From Paraburkholderia sp. PGU19 (lineage in GTDB: Bacteria; Pseudomonadota; Gammaproteobacteria; Burkholderiales; Burkholderiaceae), in the NCBI RefSeq assembly GCF_013426915.1, contig NZ_AP023179.1:3658001-3722000 (forward strand): a stretch of 64,000 nt of DNA, in the 5' to 3' direction. Made by a program: the position numbers and the translations under genes. Of the stretch, positions 47,553-56,701 are shown one piece after another. Every line of letters starts with the position of its first letter. Positions within the stretch are counted from its first letter, which is position 1. A model generated the notes under the pieces. It was not told where the DNA came from and ran no database searches. It saw only the letters and a program-made list of their open reading frames with translations.

Positions 47553-49340
47553 TCAGAACGTTTCCCAGTCGGCATCGGACGTGGAGGCCACGGCCGCCTG
47601 ACGCGGCGCGGGTTCGGCCGCCGCGACACTTGCCTTGCGCACCACCGGTTCGGCGCGCGTGTGCGCTGCCGCTTCCGCCTTGGCGACGGCAGGTTGAGCA
47701 TGAACCGGCTTCGCGTGTGCGACGGCCGCCTTCACGCGGCTCTTCGCCGTGTTGGCCGTCGGCAGCGTCTTCGTTGCCTGCTGCGCGCCGCTCACGCGCC
47801 ACTGTCCAATCACCGTCTGCAGCGAGCGGGTCTGCTCTTCAAGCGACGCCGCCGCGGCGGCCGCCTGTTCGACCAGCGCCGCGTTTTGCTGCGTCACTTC
47901 ATCCATCTGCACGACGGCACGGTTGACCTGCTCGATACCGCCCGACTGCTCTTCCGACGCCGCGCTGATCTCGCCCATGATGTCCGTCACGCGGCGCACG
48001 GCCTGCACGATCTCGTCCATCGTCGTACCCGCACGGCCGACGAGCGCGGAGCCGCTCTGGACCTTGTCGACCGAGTCGCCGATCAGCTCCTTGATTTCCT
48101 TCGCCGCGCTCGCGCTGCGTTGCGCGAGGCTGCGCACTTCGCCTGCGACGACCGCGAAGCCGCGGCCCTGCTCGCCGGCACGCGCCGCTTCGACGGCTGC
48201 GTTCAGCGCGAGGATGTTGGTCTGGAACGCAATGCCTTCGATCACGCTGATGATGTCGACGACCTTGTTCGAGCTGGTCGCGATACCCTGCATCGTGCTC
48301 ACCACCTGACCCACCACTTCGCCGCCGCGCGTCGCGATGTCCGACGCGTTCACGGCAAGCTGGCTCGCCTGACGCGCGTTGTCGGCGTTCTGCTTCACGG
48401 TGCCCGTCAGTTGCTCCATGCTCGACGCCGTTTCCTGCAGCGATGCCGCCTGTTGTTCGGTGCGCTGCGACAGGTCCGTGTTGCCCATCGCGATTTCGCG
48501 CGCACCTGTGTCGATCGACTCGACGCTCGTGTGCACCGACCGGATCATCGTCGACAGGCTGTCCTGCATCGCCTTGACGGCCTTGAACAGGCGGCCGATT
48601 TCATTGGTGCCCGACGTGTCCACGTGTTGCGACAGGTCGCCCTTCGCGATGCGCTCGAAGCATGTAACGGCATCATCCAGCGGCTGCACGATCATGCCGC
48701 GCATCGCGAAGCGGATCGCCACCACCAGCACCAGCGCAACCACGATGACGCCGATGATCGCTGCGCGCAGCATCGACATCTGCGCGACGGTGTCCGCCTG
48801 CTGCTGTTCGGCGTGTGCCTGCAGCGCCTTGACAACGGGCGATGCCGCGTTGTCGTACGCGACGAACATCGGGCTGATCTTCGTGTCGGCGATCGCGTGA
48901 TAGCCGGACAGATCGCTTGCGCGCAGCGCCGTGAACTCGGGGTTCACGCCATCGTTGATGAGCGCCGTGCGCTTCGCGACCACGGCATCGATCAGCGTCT
49001 GATCGATGCCGTTCTTCGGCGTGTTCAGAAACGCCTGCCAGTTTTCATTCGATTTGCCGAGCAGTTCGGCCGCGCGGTCGAGCACCTGTTTCGATTGCTC
49101 GATCTCGCCCGCCGCCGTCAGCGCGTTGACGCGATCGAGCGACACGCGCGAGCGCAGCAGGAACGAACCCGAGTCGTTCAGCGTGCGGATCGCGACCATG
49201 TCGCCGTGCGTCATGCTGTCGAGTGCATCGCCCGAACGGCTCAGTGCAGTGAGACCGAGCGCCCCGACGATCACCGTCAGCCCAACGAGAATGATCCCCA
49301 CGACGGTCAGCGTCGTCCGGATCGACCATCTGCTCAGCAT
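47553..49340 (-). CDS. Methyl-accepting chemotaxis protein (Tar/Tsr type)
   Basis: A 595-residue transmembrane receptor. TM1 lies near 9-31, a four-helix periplasmic sensor between, and TM2 near 189-212. HAMP (GMIVQPLDDAVTCFERIAKGDLSQ) and methylation helices follow. The hairpin tip has IEGIAFQTNILALNAAVEAARAGEQGRGFAVVA. The last five residues are DWETF, matching the NWETF tether that binds CheR and CheB in enteric receptors, after a long Ala/Lys-rich linker. Ligand cannot be told from sequence. It lies in the che operon after cheW. Confidence 0.95.
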   Translation of the reverse strand: MLSRWSIRTTLTVVGIILVGLTVIVGALGLTALSRSGDALDSMTHGDMVAIRTLNDSGSFLLRSRVSLDRVNALTAAGEIEQSKQVLDRAAELLGKSNENWQAFLNTPKNGIDQTLIDAVVAKRTALINDGVNPEFTALRASDLSGYHAIADTKISPMFVAYDNAASPVVKALQAHAEQQQADTVAQMSMLRAAIIGVIVVALVLVVAIRFAMRGMIVQPLDDAVTCFERIAKGDLSQHVDTSGTNEIGRLFKAVKAMQDSLSTMIRSVHTSVESIDTGAREIAMGNTDLSQRTEQQAASLQETASSMEQLTGTVKQNADNARQASQLAVNASDIATRGGEVVGQVVSTMQGIATSSNKVVDIISVIEGIAFQTNILALNAAVEAARAGEQGRGFAVVAGEVRSLAQRSASAAKEIKELIGDSVDKVQSGSALVGRAGTTMDEIVQAVRRVTDIMGEISAASEEQSGGIEQVNRAVVQMDEVTQQNAALVEQAAAAAASLEEQTRSLQTVIGQWRVSGAQQATKTLPTANTAKSRVKAAVAHAKPVHAQPAVAKAEAAAHTRAEPVVRKASVAAAEPAPRQAAVASTSDADWETF

Positions 49341-49425
49341 TGTTGTACTCCCTGATTCTGCCGATGGAAGTTGGCGCGTTCGCGCCTGACTTCCATCCCA
49401 TGCGAGGCTGTCGTTTCTGCCTGCC

Positions 49426-49965
49426 TTACTTGCCCAGCGCTTCCGTCAATGCCATTTCCCGGCTGGTCATCAACTTTTCGATGTCCATCAGGATCAGCAT
49501 GCGGCCGTCGACCGTGCCGAGGCCCGTCAGATATTCCGCCGTCAACGTCGCGCCGAATTCCGGCGCGGGCATGATCTGGTCGGTGGCGAGCGTCAGCACG
49601 TCCGACACGCCGTCCACGACCATGCCGACCACGCGGCCCGCGACGTTCAGGATGATCACCACCGTCTGATGGTCGTACTCGACCCGTCCGAGGTGGAACT
49701 TGATACGCATATCGACGATCGGCACGATGATGCCGCGCAGATTGATCACGCCCTTGATGAACTCCGGCGCGTTCGCGATCCGCGTCACGCTGTCGTAGCC
49801 GCGGATTTCCTGCACCTTCAGGATGTCGATGCCGTACTCTTCGGCGCCGAGCGTGAAGATCAGGAATTCCTGACCACTCGCGTCGGCTTGCGCGTCGCGG
49901 CGGCCGATCGAACCGGCTACGCCGTTCGAATTGATGGATTGGACTTCTGCCACGTTAGCCCCCAA
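49426..49965 (-). CDS. cheW: CheW, receptor-kinase coupling protein
   Basis: A 179-residue CheW with the SH3-like coupling fold: [45 protein letters not shown] and [13 protein letters not shown]. It links CheA to receptors. It lies 33 nt after cheA and ahead of the MCP gene. Confidence 0.97.
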   Translation of the reverse strand: MGANVAEVQSINSNGVAGSIGRRDAQADASGQEFLIFTLGAEEYGIDILKVQEIRGYDSVTRIANAPEFIKGVINLRGIIVPIVDMRIKFHLGRVEYDHQTVVIILNVAGRVVGMVVDGVSDVLTLATDQIMPAPEFGATLTAEYLTGLGTVDGRMLILMDIEKLMTSREMALTEALGK

Positions 49966-49998
49966 ACGGTTGGGATGAGTTGAGTTTCAGTTTCAGTT

Positions 49999-52308
49999 TC
50001 AGGCGAGCGCCAGCGACGCACTATGCGACGCGCGCGTCTCGCGGTTCAGTGCCGCCACGTCCACGATCAACGCGACGCTGCCGTCGCCGAGGATGGTCGC
50101 AGCGGAAATGCCGTGTACCTTGCGGTAGTTCGTTTCGAGGTTCTTCACCACCACCTGCTGCTGGCCGACCAGTTCGTCGATCAGCATCGCGAAGCGCCGT
50201 CCTTCCGTCTGCATGATGGTGACGATGCCTTGCGTCGGATCGGTGCGCGCGTCTTCGACCGAGAACACTTCGTGCAGCGCGACGAGCGGCAGATATTCGC
50301 CGCGCACGCGCACGACGCGCTCGCCGTTCGCGACGGTGTAGATGTCGTCGGCGCGCGGCTGCAGCGACTCCATCACGAAGTTCAGCGGCAGGATGAAAAT
50401 CTCGCTGCCCACCTTGACCGACATGCCGTCCAGAATCGCCAGCGTGAGCGGCAACACGATGCGCGTCGTGCTGCCCTTGCCCGCATGCGACGTGATTTCG
50501 ACGTGACCGCCCATCGACTGGATGTTCCGCTTCACCACGTCCATGCCCACGCCACGGCCCGAGACGTCCGTCACCTGCTCCGCCGTCGAGAAGCCCGGCA
50601 GGAAGATCAGGTTCCAGACTTCGTCGTCCGTCATCGTGTCGCTGACGGTGATGCCCTGCTTGGCGGCCTTCGCGAGAATCTTGTCGCGGCGCAGGCCCGC
50701 GCCGTCGTCGCTGACTTCGATCACGATGTTGCCGCCGTGATGCGCGGCCGACAGCACCAGTTGGCCCGTCGAATCCTTGCCCGCAGCCTTGCGCGCCTCG
50801 ACCGTTTCGATGCCGTGGTCGAGACTGTTGCGCACGAGGTGAGTCAAAGGATCGATGATGCGTTCGATCAGGCTCTTGTCGAGTTCGGTCGCCTGACCGA
50901 AGGTGACGAGTTCAACCTGCTTGCCGAGCTTTGCCGCCAGATCGCGCACCAGACGCGGGAAGCGGCTGAAGACGTAATCCATCGGCATCATGCGGATCGA
51001 CATGACGGCTTCCTGGAGATCGCGTGCGTTGCGCTCCAGTTGCGCCATGCCGTTGAAGAGGCGGTCGTGCAGCGCGGGATCGAAGGTGCTGGTGGTTTCG
51101 GCCAGCATCGCCTGCGTGATCACCAGTTCGCCGACCAGGTTGATCAACTGGTCGACCTTTTCGACGCCCACCCGGATCGAGCTGCCTTCGCCCGCATTCG
51201 CGGCGGCGGCCGGACGCGCCTTGCGATCGCCTTCGGCGGATGCAGGCGCGGCCTTCGGCGCGGCAGGGGCGGCTGCGGCGGCTGGTGTAACGATTGCGGG
51301 CTCGGCCGGAGCAGGCGCCGCTTGCGCTGCGGGTTGTGCTGCGGCTTGCGCCGCTGCGGGCTGCGCGACCGGCTGCGCGGCGGCAGGCGCCGGTGCAGCA
51401 GGCGCAGACTGCACGACAGCGGCCGGCGCCCCCGCGCCGCCGCTCGCCATGCCCCCCGCATTCGCCGGCTCGGTTTGCGCGGCTTCGGATGCTCCAGGCG
51501 CACCTTGTTCCGCACCGTTTGCCGGCGCTGCGCCGCGGCCGATCACGATCTGACTTTCGTCGATCACGAAGCAGCACACGGCGACGATATCGTCGGACGA
51601 CACATCGGATTCCAGCCACAGCGTGATATCGCTGCCCGTCTTCACCTGTCCGACGATACGGCCCAGGTTGCCCAACTCTTCGGTGAGCAGTTCCTGGTCC
51701 TTTTCCCCAACGCCCCGTAGCGTAATTTTCAGATGGGGTCCTGCAGCCGCATCGGATGAAGCAGCGCCGGTCTGTGCCGGTTCGTTGTCTGCCCAAACGC
51801 CTGCGGCCTCTACTGCCTGTTCAGCCTGTTCGACCACGTGCTCCGGCGTGTGGCCTTGCACGGCTGCCGGTTCCGGTGCCGCCGCGGCAGGCGCCGCCGC
51901 CGCGGGCGCGGCGCCGCTGCTTTCCTTATGGAGCTGTTCGAGCTTCGCGCAGATCGCGGCGGCGATGGCCGCATCCGGCTCGGCACTCGCGCGATAGTCG
52001 GCGAGCTGGCCTGAGAGCACGTCCTTGGTTTCGAGGAACGTGTCGATCATGTCCTTGCGCAGCACGATCTCGTTGTTGCGCGCGCGGTCCAGCAGCGATT
52101 CGAGAATGTGCGTCGTCTCGGTCAGCGCCGTGAAGCCGAAGGTGGCGGCGCCGCCCTTGATCGAGTGTGCCGCGCGAAAGATGGCGGCCAGATCCTCGGG
52201 ATCGGGATGGCCGACGTCCAGGTTCAGGAGCAACTGCTCCATCTGCGCGAGCAGCTCGTCCGCTTCGTCGAAGAACGTCTGGTAGAACTGAGTGATGTCG
52301 AGAGTCAT
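49999..52308 (-). CDS. cheA: CheA, chemotaxis histidine kinase
   Basis: A 769-residue kinase with all five domains. P1 has phospho-accepting His48 (AAHSIKGGAATFGF). P2 near 190-265 (HLKITLRGVGEKDQELL) docks CheY/CheB. A long Ala/Pro linker (270-375) follows. P3 dimerisation has VGEKVDQLINLVGEL-like sequence. P4 ATPase shows HLVRNSLDHGIE, VSDDGAGL and GRGVGMDVVK. P5 is CheW-like at the end. It sits 73 nt after the cheY-like gene. Confidence 0.97.
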   Translation of the reverse strand: MTLDITQFYQTFFDEADELLAQMEQLLLNLDVGHPDPEDLAAIFRAAHSIKGGAATFGFTALTETTHILESLLDRARNNEIVLRKDMIDTFLETKDVLSGQLADYRASAEPDAAIAAAICAKLEQLHKESSGAAPAAAAPAAAAPEPAAVQGHTPEHVVEQAEQAVEAAGVWADNEPAQTGAASSDAAAGPHLKITLRGVGEKDQELLTEELGNLGRIVGQVKTGSDITLWLESDVSSDDIVAVCCFVIDESQIVIGRGAAPANGAEQGAPGASEAAQTEPANAGGMASGGAGAPAAVVQSAPAAPAPAAAQPVAQPAAAQAAAQPAAQAAPAPAEPAIVTPAAAAAPAAPKAAPASAEGDRKARPAAAANAGEGSSIRVGVEKVDQLINLVGELVITQAMLAETTSTFDPALHDRLFNGMAQLERNARDLQEAVMSIRMMPMDYVFSRFPRLVRDLAAKLGKQVELVTFGQATELDKSLIERIIDPLTHLVRNSLDHGIETVEARKAAGKDSTGQLVLSAAHHGGNIVIEVSDDGAGLRRDKILAKAAKQGITVSDTMTDDEVWNLIFLPGFSTAEQVTDVSGRGVGMDVVKRNIQSMGGHVEITSHAGKGSTTRIVLPLTLAILDGMSVKVGSEIFILPLNFVMESLQPRADDIYTVANGERVVRVRGEYLPLVALHEVFSVEDARTDPTQGIVTIMQTEGRRFAMLIDELVGQQQVVVKNLETNYRKVHGISAATILGDGSVALIVDVAALNRETRASHSASLALA

Positions 52309-52381
52309 GCGTGTGTCACCGCGAGAGTCCTGGCTGCTATGCCACTTCCATATATCGGTTGCTGCCTGCTGGGTGCCGCGC

Positions 52382-52744
52382 TCAGGCGAGCGCCGCGACC
52401 AGTTCGGTCAACATGTCGGGGTCCAGCGGTTTTTCGATCCATCCTGTGGCGCCCGCATCGCGCGCCGCTGCCTTGAAGGGCTCGCCGGATTCGGTCGTGA
52501 GGACCAGGATCGGCGTGTCGCGGTAAGCAGGGTTGCCGCGCAGCGCGGCGATCAGATCGAGGCCCGTCCGGCCGGGCATGTGCTGGTCGGTCAGCACGAG
52601 ATCGAAGGGCATCGCCAGCGCGTTTTCGAGCCCTTCGTCGCCGTCGGCCGCGAGCGTCACCTGATAGCCGGCACCCGTCAGCGTCGCGGCAAGGATTTGC
52701 CGCATCGCTGCCGAATCGTCGATTGCCAGAATGTGCCTGATCAT
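52382..52744 (-). CDS. CheY-like single-domain response regulator
   Basis: A 120-residue receiver with acidic pair D9-D10, phospho-acceptor D53 (VLTDQHMPG), T83/T84 and K105. It lies between motB and cheA, the place of an extra CheY in many Burkholderiaceae. No output domain is present. It may act as a phosphate sink or second output for CheA; the cheZ-linked cheY at 43990 is the likelier motor regulator. Confidence 0.92.
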   Translation of the reverse strand: MIRHILAIDDSAAMRQILAATLTGAGYQVTLAADGDEGLENALAMPFDLVLTDQHMPGRTGLDLIAALRGNPAYRDTPILVLTTESGEPFKAAARDAGATGWIEKPLDPDMLTELVAALA

Positions 52745-52814
52745 TCAATCCTCACTGCGCTCACGATGGATCGAGGTAGCGCCGCCATCGGCGCATCCGT
52801 TATCCCGCTATCTG

Positions 52815-53933
52815 TCATTGCGTCGCCGTTGCAGGCGCCGCGCTCGTGTCTGTCGCTTCAGCCGGCTCGGCCGCGCGCTGCGCGACCGCGCTGGTTTGCT
52901 CCGCTGCCTTTTGCATCGCGTGCGGCGCTTTGGCGGGCGGCGATGGCGGTTGCGCGGCGGGCGGTGAAACCGGCTGGGTAATCTTTTGCAGCAGCGGCTT
53001 GTTCGAGCCCGCGGCGTCGTTCGACAGCGTGGTCGACGTCGAGTCGTCCTGCATCAGCGCGTCTTCCGAGCGCTTGTTCAGCACGATGATGCTGATGCGC
53101 CGGTTTTCCGGGTCGAGCGGATCGGCCTTGTTCAGGTTCTGCGTCGACGCGAGGCCGAGCACGCGCAATACCTTCGCTTCGTCCATGCCGCCCGCGATCA
53201 GCTCGCGGCGCGACGCATTCGCGCGGTCCGCCGACAATTCCCAGTTGCTGTAGCCCTTCTCGCCGCCGGCATACGGCACGGCGTCGGTGTGGCCCTGCAC
53301 GACGATGCGGTTCGGCACGTCGTTCAGCGTATTGCCGATCGCCTGCAGGATGTCGTGCATGTACGGCTGGACGATGGCCTGCGCGGTCGCGAACATCGGG
53401 CGCTTCTGCGTATCAACGATCTCGATACGCAAGCCCTGCAGCGTCGAATCGATGCGGATCTGCTGCTTGAACTGACGCAGCACCGGGTTCGCCTCGATCG
53501 CGGCCATCAGCTTGACCTGCAGGTCGTGCAGACGCACCTGCTCGCGACGCTCGACGGCGCCCTGCAACTGCTGCAGCGCCTGGTCGTCGGCGCGTGCGGC
53601 CGTGTGCTCGGCGCGATTGATCGAACCGTCCGTCTGACGCGTGATGCCGTCCTTGTCGGTCGAGATATCGCGGCCGCCGCCGGGGATCTGGCTCGAATCG
53701 ACGGCGCTGCGGTCGCCGCCCCACAGCGTGATCTTCAGCGGCTGGTTGAAGTAATCGGCAATGCCCTTCAACTGCACCGTCGAGGCCGAACTCAGCAGCC
53801 ACATCAGCAGGAAGAACGCCATCATCGCCGTCATGAAGTCCGCATACGCGAGCTTCCACGCGCCGCCGTGATGGCCGCCCTTCTTCGGCGCTGCGCGCTT
53901 GACAACGATTGCGCGGTCTTTGTCCTTGCTCAT
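52815..53933 (-). CDS. motB: MotB, stator protein with peptidoglycan anchor
   Basis: A 372-residue stator subunit. The single transmembrane helix (YADFMTAMMAFFLLMWLLS) carries the proton-binding Asp32. The plug/linker region follows. The OmpA-like domain (VQGHTDAVPYAGGEKGYSNWELSADRANASR) anchors in peptidoglycan. A Pro/Ala-rich tail ends the protein. It lies 12 nt after motA. Confidence 0.97.
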   Translation of the reverse strand: MSKDKDRAIVVKRAAPKKGGHHGGAWKLAYADFMTAMMAFFLLMWLLSSASTVQLKGIADYFNQPLKITLWGGDRSAVDSSQIPGGGRDISTDKDGITRQTDGSINRAEHTAARADDQALQQLQGAVERREQVRLHDLQVKLMAAIEANPVLRQFKQQIRIDSTLQGLRIEIVDTQKRPMFATAQAIVQPYMHDILQAIGNTLNDVPNRIVVQGHTDAVPYAGGEKGYSNWELSADRANASRRELIAGGMDEAKVLRVLGLASTQNLNKADPLDPENRRISIIVLNKRSEDALMQDDSTSTTLSNDAAGSNKPLLQKITQPVSPPAAQPPSPPAKAPHAMQKAAEQTSAVAQRAAEPAEATDTSAAPATATQ

Positions 53934-53945
53934 CGCCCGCGTTCC

Positions 53946-54806
53946 TTATTTCGCCTTGACGCGGCGCACGTGCTCTTCCAGCTCGGCGAACGACGGGCGT
54001 TCAGTCGAGAAGAGCACCTTGCGGCCGAATTCGACAGCGATTGCGGGCGCATAGCCGTTCAGGCTCGCGAGGATCGTCACCTTGATGCACTGGAACATCT
54101 TGGTCGACTCGGTGACGCGCTGTTCCGCGACGCTCGCGAGCGGCCCGATCAGACCGTACGACAGCAGAATGCCGAGGAAGGTACCGACCAGAGCCTGCGC
54201 AATCATTTCGCCGAGCACAGCGGGCGGCTTGTCGGCGGAAGCCATCGTGTGCACCACGCCCATCACGGCCGCGACGATACCGAATGCAGGCATCGCGTCG
54301 CCGACCTTCATCAGCGCGTGCGCCGGCGCTTCGCCTTCGGCGTGATGCGTTTCGATTTCTTCGTCCATCAGACTTTCGATCTCGAACGCATTCATGTTGC
54401 CGCCGACCATCAGGCGCAGATAATCCGTCAGGAATTCGACGATGTGATGATCCGCAAGAATCTTCGGGTACTGCGTGAAGATCGGGCTCTTCTGCGGATC
54501 GTCGATATCCGCTTCGAGCGTGAGCGTGCCCTCCTTACGCGCCTTCGCCAACAGGACGTAGAGGAGCGCCATCAGCTCCATGTAGACGTCCTTGTTGTAC
54601 TTGGCGCCTTTGAACAGCGTCGGAATCACGCGCAACGTAGCCTTGATCGTCTTCATCCCGTTGCCGAGGATGAACGCACCGAGACCCGCGCCCGCGATCA
54701 TCAGCACTTCGACGGGCTGCATAAGCGCGCCCAGGTGGCCGCCCTCCAGCGCATAGCCGCCGAAGACGGACAACAGCGTAACGAGTGTTCCCACGAAAAT
54801 CAGCAC
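53946..54806 (-). CDS. motA: MotA, stator ion-channel protein
   Basis: A 286-residue stator subunit with four membrane spans; the first pair lies in residues 1-50 (MLIFVGTLVTLLSVFGGYALE, VEVLMIAGAGLGAFIL). A large cytoplasmic loop contacts FliG. Conserved prolines lie in the TM3-TM4 region (GDAMPAFGIVAAVMGVVHTM, FLGILLSYGLIGPLAS). It starts at GTG with AGAGGG upstream. A sigma-28 promoter lies 45-71 nt upstream, so motAB and the che genes are late class. Confidence 0.97.
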   Translation of the reverse strand: MLIFVGTLVTLLSVFGGYALEGGHLGALMQPVEVLMIAGAGLGAFILGNGMKTIKATLRVIPTLFKGAKYNKDVYMELMALLYVLLAKARKEGTLTLEADIDDPQKSPIFTQYPKILADHHIVEFLTDYLRLMVGGNMNAFEIESLMDEEIETHHAEGEAPAHALMKVGDAMPAFGIVAAVMGVVHTMASADKPPAVLGEMIAQALVGTFLGILLSYGLIGPLASVAEQRVTESTKMFQCIKVTILASLNGYAPAIAVEFGRKVLFSTERPSFAELEEHVRRVKAK

Positions 54807-54850
54807 TGCCGAGCCCTCTCGAAAAGCGACGGAGACCGTCGTTATTCAGG

Positions 54851-54877
54851 TTTACGGCAAGCAGTCGGAAAACTTTG
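54851..54877 (-). promoter_or_regulatory. Sigma-28 promoter for motAB-che
   Basis: Minus-strand reading is CAAAGTTT, 11 nt, GCCGTAAA: 7 of 8 and 6-7 of 8 matches to the FliA consensus with exact spacing. It lies about 45 nt upstream of motA and downstream of flhC. Confidence 0.8.
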
Positions 54878-54965
54878 GCGGAATGAGCGCCGGACTGGGA
54901 CGGTGTTAACCAGAGTGCCGCCGCGCGCCCGACGAAGGCTGCGCGACGGGCGCTCCGGCGGCCCG

Positions 54966-55577
54966 TCAGACGGCCGTGACGACGGCCTCAGGCAAGGCTT
55001 CGAGCGTTTCGTCGAGCGGCGCGCCAAGAGCCGCTTGCGCTTCCTCGTAGCGCGCGTCGGCGGCTTTCCGGGTCTTACCGGCGCGCGACGGCGGCGCACA
55101 CAGGCCGCATACGAAGCCATGCTGCGGGTCGTGCGCGTGTGCGACAAATTGCCCACGGCAACGGGTGCACGTCGTCATCTGCAGCATGCCGGAGTCGAAG
55201 AAGCGCACCAGCGTCCATGCGCGCGTCAGGCTCAGCGCCGGTTCGTCGTGGTGCATGCGCGCGTGTTCGAGGTAGAGCCGGTAGGACTTGACGATCGACT
55301 GGATCGTCACGCAGCCGCCCAGCCCCGACATGAAGCGGTAGATGTTGTAGAACAGCGATGAGTGAATGTTCGGCTGCCACGTCATGAACCAGTCGGTCGA
55401 AAACGGCAGCATGCCCTTGGGCGGCGATACGCCCTTCACTTCCTTGTACAGCTTGATGAGCCGGTCGCGCGACAGCGTCGTCTCCGCCTCGAGCAGCTGC
55501 AAGCGCGCGCCGAGTTCGATCAGTTCAATCGCCAGGGTGATTTCCCTGACTTCGAGCACCACGCTTTTCTGTGCCAT
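54966..55577 (-). CDS. flhC: FlhC, flagellar master regulator subunit
   Basis: A 203-residue FlhC, the DNA-binding partner of FlhD in the FlhD4C2 activator of class II flagellar genes. The zinc site is visible as four cysteines in two pairs: C137 and C140 (CTRC), C157 and C160 (CGLC). Length is close to the family norm (about 190). It follows flhD by 130 nt. Confidence 0.96.
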   Translation of the reverse strand: MAQKSVVLEVREITLAIELIELGARLQLLEAETTLSRDRLIKLYKEVKGVSPPKGMLPFSTDWFMTWQPNIHSSLFYNIYRFMSGLGGCVTIQSIVKSYRLYLEHARMHHDEPALSLTRAWTLVRFFDSGMLQMTTCTRCRGQFVAHAHDPQHGFVCGLCAPPSRAGKTRKAADARYEEAQAALGAPLDETLEALPEAVVTAV

Positions 55578-55707
55578 CCGCCTCGCTTCCCGCGTCCGTT
55601 GTCGTTTCCCGCCGGCGCGAACGGCCGGGAAAAACGATAAAAGCGCCGTTGCCGGCGCGCGTAGGGTGCGTCTGTCCCGGCGCCTGCGCGCCGGCCGTCG
55701 GCCGGTC

Positions 55708-56028
55708 TCAGCCGATCTGTTCGACGGGCTGGCCCGCCATCAGGATGGCGGAGTGCGCCTGGGCGACGGCGGACGATTTGCCCTTGTCGGCCAGCGACGA
55801 GAGGATCTGGTGATCGTCGAAGCGGAAGCGGCACAACACCTGGTTCGATGAGGCCAGCTTGACAGTCTGTGCGAGCGACAGGTTGGCGAGCACGTCGGCG
55901 AGTTGCTCCGAGATGCCCATGCGGAACATGCCCATTGGCTTGTCTTCGCGCAGCAGACGCTGCGCGAGTAGCAGATAGGACAAGTTCACTTCCCTAATTT
56001 CATTGAGCATGTCACTTTGAGTGCTCAT
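55708..56028 (-). CDS. flhD: FlhD, flagellar master regulator subunit
   Basis: A 106-residue FlhD that assembles with FlhC to activate class II promoters. The core LNEIREVNLSYLLLAQRLLREDKPMGMFRMGIS is strongly conserved. GGGGGA precedes the ATG. It heads the flhDC group with a long, A/T-richer upstream region. Confidence 0.96.
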   Translation of the reverse strand: MSTQSDMLNEIREVNLSYLLLAQRLLREDKPMGMFRMGISEQLADVLANLSLAQTVKLASSNQVLCRFRFDDHQILSSLADKGKSSAVAQAHSAILMAGQPVEQIG

Positions 56029-56701
56029 TGAATCCCCCGATTCAAATCTGGCTGGTCAGGCCTGGTAAAACGTTTGCTCGCTCGCGTTAAAAAAAACCAC
56101 GAACGGCACGCTTATGGTCAGCATGCATTTTCCCGAAAGGGGCAGTCGACGAAAATCGGACAGGCACCCCAACTGATTGACGGAAAAATCCAGGATTTCT
56201 GTAGGAGTTTTTCCTACAAATTTTCGCGAAGGGGGATTTGGGAGGGTATTGGCGGACTGAAAGCGCCGACTACTTACACGCGAGATCGGGCGTGAAAGGT
56301 TTGGGAAGCGGATTATGCGCCCATATTTGAGCGGAAACAAAGCGAATTTCGCAGCGATATGTTCGGCAGCGCACCATTTGATCCGACGAATCGACTGTGC
56401 AACATGCTGCGTCAACCGACCCAAAGTGCGGCGGATATTGCCTCGATGCCTGTCGCCGCGAGCTTTCCGGCAACATACGCGCAGTTGTTACGTATCATGT
56501 TTCGCGCTGTAACAACATTAAGTGTTTGAAAAATAGCTCGAATTAGCGCCAGCGATCCCGATAATGGCACCTAGGGATAACCCCATTGGGCATCCTGCCA
56601 AGGGCGGCGGCACACCGCGCCCAACCGTCCGAAAGGCTTCCGCTTTTTTGCCACACGCAAAGCAGCGCCGCGCGAAGCCCGTTTGCACAAGGAGATCACG
56701 C
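56029..56701. promoter_or_regulatory. Upstream region of flhDC and of the glycosyltransferase gene
   Basis: A 673-bp divergent region without a credible gene. It is A/T-richer than its surroundings. A perfect 7-bp hairpin (TGTAGGA, 5-nt loop, TCCTACA) lies at 56200-56218. A weak sigma-28-like -10 (CCCGATAA, 56557-56564) faces the glycosyltransferase gene, with only 4 of 8 matches at -35. No clear flhDC promoter could be named. Confidence 0.4.

Noticed and set aside
47273..47701. Possible small minus-strand gene between the MCP gene and cheR
   Set aside because: No ribosome site, overlap with the certain ends of both neighbours, and no recognisable motif; the gap is probably untranslated.
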